A stretch of DNA of 64,000 bases from Gymnogyps californianus (GCF_018139145.2 NW_026114279.1:372001-436000); one strand, 5' to 3'; shown: positions 1 to 14,436, counted from the stretch's first letter. Program-made: numbers and translations. Notes: generated by a model from the letters alone, not told the origin.

Positions 1-2171
1 CTCTTCAGATCACTAGTGATTCTACTGTAGAGACTATGCACACATTTGTATCCAAAAACATACAAAGTTCTCTTAGCAGAGAGTAGTCATTCTACGGAGC
101 ATTAATCTTCATATCCAAGATTCTTAGGATTTGTGTAACTATGCAATTAGCTATTTGTTGATCATTTAATCATTATAATTCCAATTTTTGTTACTCACAG
201 AGGAACCATTCTGAATACACAGTACTTGAACACTTGAACCACACATTCAGAACTCTTGACTTAATAAAAATATCTGGTTAATATTACCATGGGGCCTTAA
301 ACTATATCCCAAATTTTCCCTGCTTCTGAAAGCCCCAATCATCAGCTACTAAAGTCTCCAGTTTCCCTTGATAACTTTTACAGTGCAGTCATAAGTTTAA
401 CACAAATCTGCAGAGTGAAATAAGAATTACAATTTAAAACAAAAATTTCAGCTTGACCTCAAGTGCGATTCTGTAAGAATACTGAATTAAATTTAAATAA
501 GAACATCTATTTTTTTTTTACCTCAAAACGCAGGTTGCTTTACAAAATTAATTCAAATTAAATAAACAAAGTACAATCTGCCCTTAATATGCAGAGATGA
601 ATGAGAATCTTTTCAGTAAGAGTTCAGAGTAGCAGTAGTCCCTTGCTTGATTCAGACTTTCTCTTCTTGAGCCCCAGACATCGTCTAGGCTGACACACAT
701 GAGACTTTCACCATTTTTAATATACAGAACAATCACATGATACTGTACACTTAACTTTGCAAAGCAAAATCCATGAGAGTCACAGAACCAAAGGGGTAGC
801 ATTCAGTCCCTAGGTGCTAGAAGATATTACATGCTGTTGTTAGGTAATAAAAAATACCTTTTTGTTCTCATGTGTTTTTCCTCTATCATCTGTTAATATT
901 TTGGTATGTAAGACCACCCTGTGATCAGCAGGAGGCCAAAAAAACCCAAAACATACCAAAAAAAGGCAAGCAACCTGTACACCAAAGGTCTATGGTTGTC
1001 AACAGTCTCCAGGCATTTCATTTCCCAGTGTTTTTCCCCACAATCCTGACTGCTGTACATAAAAACAGCATGTAAACAAAACGAAAACTAAGTAACTAAA
1101 TATACATTCTCTATCAACTAATGGGGTATTTTACTTGCCTTTGTCATACTAGTAAAGGAACCAAATTGATTAAATACATTTAGAATTTGCTCCAATTAAA
1201 TTCATTCCAACATGCTCGAACTGGTTTAGTCACTTTTTCAAAATAAGGTAGAGTTTCACGTTATCCTTAACTTGGGTCATCACTGAAAGGAATCATTTTG
1301 CAGTGACTGCTTCTCTTGAGACAGATCTAGCAGTCATGCAGGGAGATGACAGGAAGATTTTCTCCCAGGGGTACAGCTCATTTATCTGGTTGCACAATCA
1401 CTATCACCAAGGCAAAGAAACAAACAGGAACCCGCACTCAGGCAGGGAAAAGAGTGGGACAAACTCTGTCAGTGGTAGCCCACAGTCAAACTAAAAGAGG
1501 TGACATGAAACCACATCCTCAGGTTTGTTTGCCCTAATAAACTGATTATTTAGGTTAAAAAGGTACAAGGATGAGAGCGCAGATGAATATGCAAGTCATA
1601 TGACCTGGTTTAACTGCACCAACTCTTTAGTAAAACTGCCGCATTCTTCAAGTATAGAAATGCCAAGGTTATATCCATGAAGATTTCTGAACAACAGAGC
1701 AGCTTTCACTGAGTAGTTAAACTGAGTTGTTGATTAATATTTAGAGCTATGAAAAAAATTACTGAAAGGCAAGAGAGACAGGAAAAGGAAATTAATTGAA
1801 AGGTAATAAACACTTACTATGGTGGTCTGCCATATCCAGTATAGAAGACAGAATCCATCAGGGACTCTATGCTCCCTAAATCTTTTGCAAATGTACAGTG
1901 CAGCTAATACAATCACATTGAGAAGGTGGTTGTGAAACTATATTTAAAAATTTCTATTCTGCCCGCTTCTGATGATGTTCTGTAAAGGTTTATTTGTGAA
2001 AAATTCGAATAGACAGAAGAAAAAACAAATGGGAATGACGACTGCATTTTCCTCATGGAGGACTGATGAAAAAAATAAATCAATCACACAGTATGATACA
2101 GAACATGGTAAACATTAAATAAACTTTTAAAGATTTGTTATTTGAAGTATAGGATAGTAGAAAATAGCTAC
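1..2171. other. Part of JMY intron 3, no recognised element
   Basis: AT-rich unique-looking sequence. The small open frames are short and lack recognisable motifs. No transposon ends or RNA genes were seen. Confidence 0.6.
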
Positions 2172-2322
2172 CTTTCTGTGCTTTAGCTGTTATTTCAAAG
2201 TATTTAACTGTAAGATCTTGAATAGAAAGCACAGCCATGTGGGCTTTTCTCTGCCAATCAGCATCTTCTTTTTGCAGACTCTCAATTCTTCTGGGGCCTA
2301 GGTAGTCATTCTCTACCGAGAT
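2172..2322 (-). CDS. JMY: JMY exon 3, 50 residues plus one base
   Basis: The reverse strand reads ISVENDYLGPRRIESLQKED and continues to ITAKAQK, almost identical to vertebrate JMY right after the exon 2 segment. It is part of the central coiled-coil region. The acceptor is ATTTTCAG (ending 2323) and the donor GTAGCT begins at 2171. The last base (G) starts the next codon, so the following intron is phase 1. The next exon and the WH2/acidic end of JMY are outside the window. Confidence 0.96.
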
Positions 2323-2654
2323 CTGAAAATAAATCAGTCCATAATCAACAACACAATTAATCATTGCTATTTTGCCAACAGCAACCAGTTTCAGGGTGGC
2401 TAAGAAAGAAAGAAAAACATAAAGGAGAGAAAACTACCAGCAAATCACCATGGCTTCTATTCAACAGAAAAAACTCTTTGAAGTGCTCCTTTCTGTTGAA
2501 AAAGTACATCCACAGTTTCATTACTAATTCTTACTGGAAGCACAACAAACCCAAATGTAAATTTGATCTGCCAGTATCTTTTTGTTAAATATCTTATTAT
2601 CTTCAGATAACAAGCATGCGTCATCCAGGCTTTCTTCCAACCTGAAATATTCAC

Positions 2655-3216
2655 CTGGGAGGTGATTGTCCCCCTCTACACTGCACTGGTGTGGCCCCAC
2701 CTCGAGTACTGTGTGCAGTTTTGGGTGCCTCAATATAAGAGGGACATCAAACTATTAGAGTGTGTCCAGAGGAGGGCGACCAAGATGGTGAAAGGTCTCG
2801 AGGGCAAGACTTATGAGGAGCGGCTGAGGTCACTTGGTTTGTTCAGCTTGGAGAAGAGAAGGCTGAGGGGTGACCTCATCGCAGTCTACAACTTCCTCAA
2901 GGGGGGCAGCAGAGGGGGAGGTGCTGATCTCCTCCCTCTGGTGACCAGGGATAGGACACAAGGAAATGGAATGAAGCTGTGTCAGGGGAAGTTCAGATTG
3001 GACATTAGGAAAAGGCTCTTCACTGAGAGGGTGGTGGGTCACTGGAACAGGCTCCCCAGGGAAGTGGTCATGGCACCAAGCCTGTCAGAGTTCCAAGGAG
3101 AGTCTGGACGACGCTCTTAGTCATATGGTTTAGTTTTAGGTAGTCCTGCAAGGAGCAGGGAGTTGGACTCGATGATCCTTATGGGTCCCTTCCAACTTGA
3201 GATATTCTATGATTCC
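2655..3216 (+). mobile_element. CR1 LINE 3' fragment (CR1-1), 5' truncated
   Basis: Begins within the C-terminal part of CR1 ORF2: the frame from 2662 reads '[13 protein letters not shown]', then [14 protein letters not shown], and ends at a TAG at 3118-3120, as at the end of a CR1 ORF2. It is followed by a short 3' UTR with GGACTCGATGATCCTTATGG and the terminal TTCTATGATTC motif of CR1. The reverse-transcriptase core and everything 5' are missing, which is usual for CR1 copies. It is closely related to CR1-3 (47229-47937), sharing the last 300 bp with few differences. Confidence 0.93.
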
Positions 3217-6156
3217 ATTCTGAAGTAAATGAATGCTCTTTAGTCAGAATGAAGCTGGAAACAGGGGGATGTGCTGGGGTAGTGGGAAGTAGTCATCAAC
3301 ATTTTAGTAGTTTTCCTTTGTTATAGATGACTTTTTAAAACATATTTTCCTAGTGACTGGGAGTTCAAATATCTAAGACCAAAGCAATTTTATTTTGAAG
3401 AGACAACTATCTGAAGCCAGTAAAAGATTTGGGGTTTCTTGTAATAATTAATAAAAAAAATATAGCTTTCCCAAAACTGAAAATTTTTTACACTTTTTAA
3501 AAGTTAAGGTATTAAGTAGTCCTACTGCAGATAACAGACTATATATCTAATAATTAAATATTTAAGCCTGCTCCTGCAACACCAAAGCCTTAATTTTGAA
3601 TATTTTTCATTTACATCAGTCAAGATGACACCTCACTAGTATAAACAAAAAATCCCAAACTCAAAAGCGCTCATAATCTTCTATGTCACCAGATATTTTA
3701 ACCTGAAGTTCTAATGCCTCAAATATTCATCTTCATTTCACAAAGCTTCAATCTGGTCTCAAAGAGCCATTCCACTCTATAGTTAAACTACAAACAGTAG
3801 GTTTTTAAGTGACTGTTCAGGATCTACCTCTGCATATCCACTCAGCTCATCTCTTAGAGGGATGATTTTTAAAAGTAAAAATATATAGATGCCTTCTATG
3901 TAATTGTTCATTTCTTGAAAAATGTTTAAAGTAGTTTAATAAGGTATTTTAATCTACTACTTATATATTTCCAAAACCCTTAGAAAGGCAACAGGAAAAA
4001 AAAAAAAGAAAAAAGTGAACAAATAAGTGAATAATAATTTTACTAGATAGGTTGTAATGTGTAATTTGATGAAGCACATATGTACCGCGATTTCCACAGG
4101 GAATGCTTATGAATGGACAGACAAGAATTTCCAAATAAACGTCAAACTGTATGAATGTACCAGTGAACGATGACTGGTGAAGTTAATGCTTTCCATTTAC
4201 ACAGAACTCTGAAACAGCAAGTTCCTTTGAGAAGCAGGATAAAAACAATACAGTTAAAAGTCTTCCTTTTCTATTCCTTGGTAAAGATGAGGTAATTTGA
4301 TACTGGAATTGACATGGGATCACTGAGTAATGTGAGTAACAGTCTTGTTAGCCATCATTTCTAAGAGAATAAGAAGCCTCAAAGTAACATTTCTTCATAA
4401 AGTTTTGCCTGCCAAAACATTATTCACACACAGTGCAAGCTAGAGAGATTTATGAAGGCACAATACAATTGTATCTTTGTTCCCTAGAGCAAGTATTTAC
4501 AAGTAACAAAAAAGGGAAGCATCTTTTCATTAACTGCAATCCCAAGTATATCATCCATACAGTCATTCATGCTGAGGGTATTCATATGGCAAGGCACAGA
4601 AAACCCAAGAAGCCTTTGCTTTAGCAATACCCATACAAGTATGCATATTTATGTGCAACCTTAAGCAGATGATCATGGTCCTGCAAAGCTTTAGAAACTG
4701 GGGAAACAAGGAAGAAGATGGAGCTGTAAACATTTATGAGGATGGACCAGTTCAAGGTGGTACAGTTACTGATGAGTACCTTCCCTTTCCCTTTTATACG
4801 TCTGTTCATATGCACATTCACATTTAAAAGACACTGAGCAGCATACTCCACAAATGACTACTGTCTGGAAGGAGGTCCCCAAGTAGTTGCATGAACAAGA
4901 ACAGACCAACATCACACCTCGAGGCTGCAGGCATGCTTAACAAAAGCCTGAACGGAGCCCCAGAAAGATACACAGGACAGAAGCATTTCCCTAGTGCTGC
5001 TTGAGCTGACCTGCCCTGATGCTTAGCAGTCTTATAGCCTATACCTACACAGCTTGTTATCTAGCAAGACAGTCAAACTCTTAAAATTATTGACCATGAA
5101 CATGAATAGATGAGGATTCTTCTTGAAGTGTCTTGTAGTACAAGCAAAAAACCAAAGCACATCTAATGTTCATGATACACAAGGACAATACAGAGGGACA
5201 CTTCGGCCTTTGCATTCTGCAGCTTGGATAAGGTGCGCGCACACACACACACTGTTAACTTCCTGACTCCAAAGCCATGAAATGATGAAGGAAGGAGCAG
5301 GCTCTCATTGTTTCAAAGGGAACGTCCATTCAACAGGTGAAGACAGAATCTAAGTACCAGTGGGGAACAGTCTTTGACAGGTGAAAAACCCCAGCTGCTT
5401 CCTTAAGAAAGGTGGCTAGGTAGGAGCTGAGGATGAACCTTAAACTGAAAAGCTTGTTTCCTTCACATCTGACAAGTAGCCTAGGTTAATAAGAAAAGAA
5501 CCTGGACCATTTGACCATAAAGAAATGCTAAGTTTAGTCCTTACTGCTATTGTTTAGGATATCCATGACCGGAGACCAGAGTACACTGCTTGTCCCAACA
5601 ACCATTTAACAGATATGCCAGCCAGAGGCAACTGAGGTTCAAGGTGACAAATTCAGAATGAGAAAGTTCAAGAATAAGGGACAAGAGTCCTGGAAATCAA
5701 GAGCTGCAAATGCTCAGAAGATCCAGGCTCCTGGGCTGATTCCTGGAGTAAGAGTCCTCAGCCACAGAGATCTTTGTCACTCTTCGGATAGTCTAATTAA
5801 GTTCAGGATAACACACTGTGGCCACTTGCTGCCAGCAGAAGGCATCTCAGACCACTCATGGGGCAGTAGGAGTCAAATGAATCTAACAAAATTCAGGGAA
5901 GTTAACTGTTTATCAGCACGCCAGAAGCTTGGCATTGTGTATTACAAACATAAATAGTCTTACTATTTACTATAGCAGCCAGAGATATTCTCATGCAAGG
6001 GGAAGGAAAGCAATCAAGTTACCTTAATATTTTACTTCATGAGAGGATCTCATTTTGTGGAAAGCAGACTGTCAGAAGGAGACTCCAGAAAGGTATTCAA
6101 TGAACACACTCTGCACTGTGTCCTTAAAGGAAGGTCCTTGCTTCCCATCTTTGTTT

Positions 6157-6283
6157 CTATTAGGTCAATGACTTTCTGAGTGGCAGCAAACCACTTTGGT
6201 ACCTCGGAAGTTGCAAATCACTCAGAAAGTCATTGACCTAATAGAATAGAATAGAGATTGCAACTTCCGAGGTACCAAAGTGG
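6157..6283. repeat. Two interleaved perfect 26-bp inverted repeats
   Basis: Arm A (6157-6182) is the exact reverse complement of 6219-6244. Arm B (6191-6216) is the exact reverse complement of 6258-6283. The order A, B, A', B' is interleaved. The middle block B-A' (6191-6244) is the reverse complement of a contiguous A-B' unit. This is what results when a local segment is copied in inverted orientation into itself (fold-back template switching). It does not resemble transposon terminal repeats because the arms interleave. Confidence 0.9.
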
Positions 6284-9200
6284 TGTTTCTGCCCAAGCTC
6301 AAGGCTTCCTTTTCTGGGCTTGCCTGACATACACACTCTGTGGCCTCTGAGAGCCTCTCCATTGACCTGAACATGCTCCAGTGCTCCCCAGGTGAAAAAC
6401 AATCTCTTCCCATCCAGCCAGTGCATTCCACCTGATTCAATTTCTCCATCAAGAAATGTAACAAAGAAAAATCGAGTTATTAGAAAAAAAAAAAAAAACC
6501 CAGTGTAAAAGAAAATACTGTTAGCAACCTTTCCAAAGGTAATTAATATCATTCATTATAATCTAAGCTCAATAACTGTGATAAAATAAAAGATAGAGGG
6601 CATGCAAACAGCCACTTTTGGCCACGCACCTGGCACACTCCGGGGAAACATGGGGAAAAAAACCCAGAAAAAACAGATAGCCATACTGTGAATGTAAATA
6701 CTGACAATTACCAATCACTTGAGAGAAGAATTATCAGTTTTCAAGTGCAACCCACCTAGAAAATTATTATAATCTCTCAGTCATTAATGAAATTTATGCC
6801 TGTCATCCTTACAGGGCAGGACAGACAGTCACCAGAGAAAAACAGAGATGAACAACTGAGACATAGTGGTAAAATATACATGGTCCCCCTTGCCAAATGG
6901 CTGGCTGAGCATTATGTCCCAGTGTCTTCATTTAGACTATCCTTCCTTGACAGTGGATTCTGCTTAGCCCAGTACAGTGCCACTACAGCAAATACATACA
7001 GATATATATTAAATCATAATATTCAATTTAAATAATATAATTTGGGTATGTTTATATAGGAGATATAAATTACTTAGAGTTGTATCTTATCATAGGAACT
7101 AGAAAGTAAGCCCGTGGAAAAAAATGGTAGTTTAATTAAGAGAAGACCACAGCTGTAATAAGGAGAAAAGTTGGGGAGGAAAGAGAGAGAACCCGCCTCT
7201 GAAGGTTGCGGCTTATGAAGAACATACGGCAGCTTGCCTCCCCACCTACACCACCTTCATGAAATGGAGGAAGAGACCACTCTCAAACCTACAGTTTATC
7301 CTAGCTGAGAATTTAAAGAGGAAAAGGGAAACACACATGGACCATTAAATAGCAACATGAACAGGCTCATGTGTTTTGAAGACTTTGTTTTCTATATTCT
7401 CTTCAATAATTAACCACCTTTAATAAATATATCTGTGAAGACAATAACTCTCATTATGGAATTAAGGGAAGTTCTTATGTGCTTCTGCATCCCATTACAA
7501 TTTGCAATGCATGCATAACATGTTTATGCTTCATTTTGCTCACTGCATACCTTTATGATGCCAGCATCTTTTATTTTCATAGTCCATAAAAGAGCACAGG
7601 TCATTTTATAGACTAAACAGAAACATATTATTAGAATGACTATTGTCCACGTTAGATATGACTAAGAAAAGGCACCAGAGAATTTAAATGGACAGAGTGA
7701 GGAAAGAAAAACTAAGAAGTGCTGTCATCTAAATGATACCTTTTTTAAACATACGTATCTGCTTTCAATTCAGTAAAAAATTATTTTAGTTAAAAATTAA
7801 GAAACTCTGATATAGTTGAAGTTTTTTCTAACCTAAAACGCTTTTTGGTTCCCTAACATTTTCTCAAACTCACTTTTTGGTCTGGAAGTTCCTCATTTAG
7901 ACTTGAATTTCTGGAGAAAGTGTGGTCTAACAGAAAAACCTCTCATCTCACAACTAGATCACATAGCCAAATCTACAGTTTCCCTTCTAGTAATCATTTT
8001 CTCAAGAAGCCTGTTCCAGCTAATTCTTCCTAAAAAAACCCCTATATTCTCTTTGAGAAGAAAACAAGCCTCATGGTAAAATTGGCTAAGATAAAATTAT
8101 TTTTTGTGTGTGTGAAGATGAGACTCGCTTTTGAAGACTTTCATGTTTTGCAAGCTTTACTTCAGATAATGCTTTGAAACTAAGAAAATTATGACAGCTT
8201 TCACAAAAAGTAGTTGTCGGAAAGCACACAAGAAGAGGAAGAAACAGCAGAAGCCATTAACTTCAACACATCATGTAAACATCTATTTCCATCAGCTATT
8301 GCTTCAGAGTAACAGAACATAAAAGAACACAGTTCTACACCATATGGATATATTTCCAAAAGAAAACCAATTAGTTCTTCAGAGGAAACAAACTGAAAGG
8401 AGGTCCCTAGTCTAGCCTGTGAGCAAGTGAGAATGAATCAGAGAGGCAAGACTCTTCTACTGGAGCACAGAAACATTCTTCTCTGGAAAAGTTCAGATTG
8501 TTGTTATGTTGAATTTTGAAGAGAGTAAAGTAAGCTTACTGTGAGAAGACATGAGAAACAGGCCTGCAACTATAGGATTTTGTTAAGTTTTATATAGTAT
8601 ACATCTTCTAAATAAATAGTCCTCAAGGGTCTTGAATACTTTCCAGGTTCTTTCTGAAGACATCTGGGACAAGAATGGACAAGACTGACAAAAATAGGCT
8701 TAGGCCAGGTCACATAATAGCTTAGGCAGGGATCTGTCACATCTCTCCAGCTCCCTTTGTTATCCTTCTCCTAGATGGACTTGTAATAGGCAGAAAAGGA
8801 AGAAAAACCAAGATGTAACAACAGCAGATCGGTTAATTATAAGAAGAAAAAAGAGAAAAAAAAAAAGTAAGTTGAGGAAGCACTACAGATGGCAGAGGCA
8901 ATAGACAAAAAGGAAAACAGCTTCATACATAAAGGAGTGTTTCAGCTCAAACATTTAGCTACCTTCCTTCAACATATTCCAGGAGGCCAAACAACCAATT
9001 CCAACCACAGCCTGCTGGATATATTAGCAAGAACGCATGCATTTCAGCTTCATCATCCATCCAGGGACTTCTCAAAGTTAGTCTTACAGGTTTTAATTTA
9101 ACTATGCTCCCAGCTGGTAACACAAACCCAGCACTATTTCCCAAAATATGTTATAATTCCATATGTACAGCCTCAAATATATTAACTGAGAGCACTCAGC

Positions 9201-9848
9201 TGTAAAATGGACTTTACAGTTTTACTGGTTTTATCCTAACAAATACCAACATGGACTTTTAATGTTAATACATGCAAGCTAACTTAGATTGGATGGTCTA
9301 AAGTCCTTAACATATCTGGAGCCTGGGACTAGCAATACAAACTACAGGGGTTTTGATTATCTGAATCAAGATATAGGAGAACGACATACACAGTTCAATA
9401 AAGATACGGACTGTAAAGGCAGTAACAAGCTAAAAAAGCAAACAAGATGTTAGGACATACAGAAAAAAGACTAAACAAGAATGTCATTGTACTGCAAAGT
9501 GCAGTGGTGAATGTTCTTTCCAGAACTATGGAGAATGCTGAAAAATTAAGAAGCATTCAGAAGAATCATAGAAGATTAAGGTTATGGCAAGAGTAAGAGG
9601 AATGACTGGGATTATTCAACTGTTGTTTTTTTCCAAGACACACAGAAGTGTATATAAAGGAGCATTAAAACCACTAAGTTAAAGTATTTTATATTGGCAA
9701 TTGACAGGATTAAGGCTAAATTGTGCACCCTGAGTTATGCCTTCCCTATTTATCCACGTGTGTGTCATATAACCTTTATTTACATTTCAACTTCCTTGAC
9801 TGAGCTCCAGGCTAAAAAAAGGTTCACCTTCAAAAGAAGGTTTTATTT

Positions 9849-9885
9849 AAAAAAAAAAAAAAAAAAAAAAATTTTTTTTTTTTTT
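9849..9885. repeat. A23-T14 homopolymer palindrome
   Basis: A run of 23 A is followed directly by 14 T, which can fold into a perfect A/T hairpin. No LINE-like body is attached on either side. Confidence 0.9.
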
Positions 9886-12800
9886 AAAGACATTCTACTA
9901 GTTACTTGAAAAATTTGTTTAAGCAAGTGAGCTCGAGTGTTAAAGGAAGTGGGCTTGAGTGTTTCAGGATGTTATAGATTCCTTTTGTGGATGAAAAGGA
10001 TTGGATGGATTTTTAAATCTTCAGTCAAAAAAACTTAATATATACAATAGACAAAAAGTGTTAAGCACATCCATCAAGAATTCATCAAAATATGGTTGAC
10101 AATTTTTATATACAGATATACTGAAAAAAAAGTAAAATAAGGACACTTAAGTATTAGACAAGAAGAAATCTGAATAAACACATATAAATACTCAAGAATA
10201 GGGGTACTGTAATAACTGCAAATAAAGCCCTACAAGATACAGTATAAAGTCAGCAAAGATCATGAAAGCTTACAGAAAACTTTTTCAAGGCGCTACTGAA
10301 AAAGAGTACCAGATTTCAATATGTTTACAGATTTAGGTAAACATGGACTTGCAAAATTTACAGTCTCACAATCAAGCCCCTTCCTTGCCCTCCACTGCCT
10401 GCATAACATTACTTCAAAGTCTCTTCTTTCTTTCTCTCTCCTTCCCTATCTCCAATACCTTGAAAGAAAAAAAAAAAAAAAAAAAAACAACCACCCCAAA
10501 AAAACCCACATCTCCAGTTTTCACCCTCCTTTACTCTTAACCTCACAGGGACACACAATTTAGTATTTTCTGCATGTTTAAAATCCTTTCAGAGTTTCAT
10601 CAAGATGCCTTTTTGAATGTTGACTCTGATTCTGCATCTTTCCTCACTATTTCCCCCCATATCCTAATCTTAGGTCAGATCCAAAGCTGTCCTGGCCCTT
10701 GCTTCCAACTGTAATAACTAACACTTGGAGAAAAAAAATTAAGAAATAAGGTATGAATAGAGTGATTATCTCCCAAATTCTGTTACCTGAATAGCTTAAG
10801 GGCTTCCTGAGCTGATGGTTAATCTGAATCGTTGTTAATAGCCACTAATGGGTCTGTCTCTTTCTAGAATACATATATACTTAGTGTCCATAATTAAACT
10901 GTGAAAATTATTGCCACAGAGCATGAGGTGCATTTAATAAGAGTTTAATTGTTTTTCCTTTACTTGCAGGCTGTTTTAAAGCACCACGAGATTATTGAGG
11001 GGCCCCTATTTATTTTTTTAGTATGAGAAATACCAAAAGAAATCATTCAATATTTCCTTCACAATACCATTCATGATTTATAGATCTCTTTCTTATCTTA
11101 CATGAATCACATGCTTTCCAAGCTAAGGCAATCTGATTCATTTACTCTGTCCTTGCACTGAGGCTGTTTGCAGGGAAATACCCTTACCATCCTCACTGAC
11201 ATCCTGTAACTATTCTGATTCTACAGTATGTTTTTGAGAGGGAGAAACTAAATCTGCAGTGTTCAAGATGCAAGCATACCATGGATATATACAAAGGTAC
11301 AATATTGTTTTCTATTTTGTGGGGTTTTGTGGTTTTTTGGGGGGGTTCTGGTGGGTTGGTTTTTTTGTGTTTTGGTTTTGGGGTTTTTTTGTTTGTTTTG
11401 GTTTTTTTAAATAATCAAAAACCTTTCTTTCCTCTAAAAATACTGAAAGGCAAGCTATTTTCAGAGAACTCCCCAAGATAATTCTCATACCTTTTTCCTC
11501 AGGAGCAATAGCTAATTAAGTGCATACAAATGTGCATGTATACTGTTGGAGGTTGTCATCATCTTTCTGCACATGCATTACATTTATTGACAATTTCACC
11601 TGCCACTTTGTTTGTTATCCAGCCCAGCCTTTTGTAAGGGAACTTTAAAAAAAAAAAACCAAAAAAAAAAAAACCCAACCAACCAAACAAAAAACCCCCC
11701 AACAAACCGAAACTTTTGGCATTCAAACATAATGAGATTTTTCTACAAGTCTTGTTAGTTTTTACAGTTGAACATCCAGAGCAGTTTTGTACTCCATTCA
11801 CCTTGCAGATAGGCAGATTTAAGTGATCAGATACATGCCACAGTTTTGTAGTCAGCAATCTCATACCAAGAGTTCAGGTTCCTCACTGACTCAGACTACC
11901 AGCCTGCCTTCCATCAGATCGCCTGTTTAGAGCACTATTTTTTCAGAAAGCCCATAAAATCCTGATTTTAAGTCAGCAAAACATTTTGGTATGAGTTCAC
12001 ATAAAGAAAAGCTATATAATAAATCTGCAGGATTTATAGTTTAGAATGTAAACAGAAACTGGCATACAGCCCTTCCTAAACAGACATTGAGACTATAAAG
12101 ACTATTACAGCATAATTCAGCCTATTATACCAGTTCCTCAAACAAGAAAGCAATAGTTTCAACAAAGTTTATTACCTTCCTTTGCAAATCTAGCCATTTT
12201 GCATAAACTTAGATTACCATTTATTGCCTACTCTACAGGTTTTTCAAAAGCCAAGCTTATCTATGATTTCTGATGATGTGAGGACACATCTTCAGCTACA
12301 GATATACCAAAAGAAACTTAGGAATGAAGTCGAGCTGGTTGCCATGCAAGTAATCTATAAATTTTAAATCAGCGCTGCTTTAGTGTCCTCCAACGCACCT
12401 TATGTAGCTTTGTTTTCATGTTTTTCACTGCAAGACCACCATGCACTCAAAAATATTATGAGACTTTAAAAAAAACCAAAAAAACTCACAGTTCAAAAAC
12501 CAGCTCACTAAGACATCAGTTATTCTAGAGCCAATGATAAAAACATGGATTTAGTAATACAGAACTCATCCATTTGATGTATGGGAGCAAGACTACAAAT
12601 TAAGAGTATGAAGCATTGATGTCCACTCCCTTCCCAAAAACATCTTCAGTTGACTCTGAAAGATTTTTTTTTTCCCAAGTATTTCTCTAAGTAGTATTTT
12701 GTAAGTAATTTTATTTTGCTAGCTATCCTCATCACTAAACTTATGTTCTCCTTTGAACTTGTTTCATACTTTGCAAAAACATTTTTTTAAACCAAAAGTT

Positions 12801-13362
12801 AAAATGTTCAGTGCAACATAGTTTATTTCAAAGTATTTCATTTTACACAAATCAAAGTCAAATTAGCTATAAGGTTCACTGCTGCACTTCACCACCAAGT
12901 ATTAAACCAACAAATAAATCTGTAGACGTTTGAGACAGATTTTTAACTACACTAGTATCTGCTTAAAGGAGCTTGAAAGAGAAGCACAACATAGACTAAT
13001 AAAGCATTCTACAATTTCAAAAAAATGAATTTATCAAGCTATATGCTGCTCTCTTATTTCCTGTGCTAGACCTCAACATTAGCATATTTAAAGTCCTTAA
13101 AACCCCCTCACATTCAAGTGAATTAACATGTCAGTGAAGGTAATAAATATGTATGCAATGAAACTAAGAGTACTTTTAAATATATTTAATGTATAACTAC
13201 ATTTTAATGTTCTCATTTCCTGAAGATGAATTGAGAGGTAACGATGACTGTAGTCTCTCACCTGTATCAAGATATTATCAGTGCTCAGTTAAACAAATCC
13301 AGTCCAACTCAGACCTTCAAGAACGCTTGTGTCAAAGTTTTGCTGGCATCGAGGTGTAGGTT

Positions 13363-13959
13363 TGTCGTGGTTTAACCCCAGCCAGCAACTAAGCACCACC
13401 CAGCTGCTCGCTCGCTCCTCCCCCCCCACCCCCCCCACCCCCCCCCCGGTAGGATGGGGGAGAGAATCGAAAACAAGTAAAACTCGTGGGCTGAGATAAG
13501 AACAGTTTAATAATTTAAATAAAAAATAAAATATAATAATTGTAATGAAAAGGAAGGTAACAAAAAGAGAGAGAAATATAACCCAAGAAAAACAAGTGAT
13601 GCACAATGCAATTACTCACCGACCGATGCCCAGTTAGTTCCCGAGCAGTGATTCCCCCCCTCCCAGCCAACTCCCCCAGTTTATATACTGGGCATGATGT
13701 CATATGGTATGGAATATCCCTTTGGCCAGTTTGGGTCAGCTGTCCTGGCTGTGTCCCCTCCCAGCTTCTTGTGCCCCTCCAGCCTTCTTGCTGGCTGGCC
13801 ATGAGAAGCTGAAAAATCCTTGACTTAGGATAAACACTACTTAGCAACAACTAAAAACATCAGTGTGTTATCAACATTATTCTCCTACTAAATCCAAAAC
13901 ACAGCACTATACCAGCTACTAGGAAGAAAATTAACTCTATCCCAGCTGAAACCAGGACG
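13363..13959 (-). mobile_element. Solo LTR, family B (copy B1)
   Basis: Read on the minus strand the LTR starts near CGTCCTGGTTTCAGCTGGGA and ends GGTTAAACCACGACA. It is flanked by a perfect 5-bp duplication AGGTT (13358-13362 and 13960-13964). The TATA box TATATAAA is on the minus strand at 13681-13688. No retroviral interior is present, so it is a solo LTR left after recombination. It is sense to JMY. A C-rich homopolymer region (about 13419-13448) lies in U5. The first base of the element is mutated (A to G on the + strand at 13959). The 5-bp duplication is typical of class III (ERVL-type) families, but the assignment is provisional. Confidence 0.93.
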
Positions 13960-14436
13960 AGGTTATAAAACAATTTATCTTACATTTTATCTATAGTCTA
14001 ATACCAAGCACATTTTAAAAAAAAAAATGAAAAAAGAAAAAAAAGCATGAACAAAAGAAAGCCTCCCATTGATTTTACCTGGGGTTTGATCAAACACAGT
14101 GCCTACTCACCATGACTGTGTAGTACTGGTCCACAATTATAAGACCATAAAACTTCAAAATAAGACGGTAGTTTCTTTCTCTCTGTGAAGGCCAGTGAAT
14201 ACAACTGTACATACATAAAAGGCTTTGGGGTTTTGCCCATGAAGTTATTCTTCTGAAAGATTTTTTTTAAATAACCAGATTTGGTAACCTGTATCAAAGA
14301 CCACTTTATATCTTGGTCTTAAAGGGCTTAAGGCTTGATCCTATTAATCTGTCAGTAAGTTCTATAGCCAAATATCAACCACTAGAACTGGTTCCTCCCC
14401 TCCATACTTTCAGAAGACTGCACTATACATGGAGGA

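Larger units (their letters stand above)
3217..13357. other. JMY intron 2, mostly unique AT-rich sequence
   Basis: No coding region or full transposon recognised over about 10 kb. Small structures seen: a CA microsatellite at about 5239-5252, interleaved inverted repeats at 6157-6283, an A23-T14 tract at 9849-9885, and a G/T-rich tract (11313-11409) facing an A/C-rich tract (11647-11709). Confidence 0.6.
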
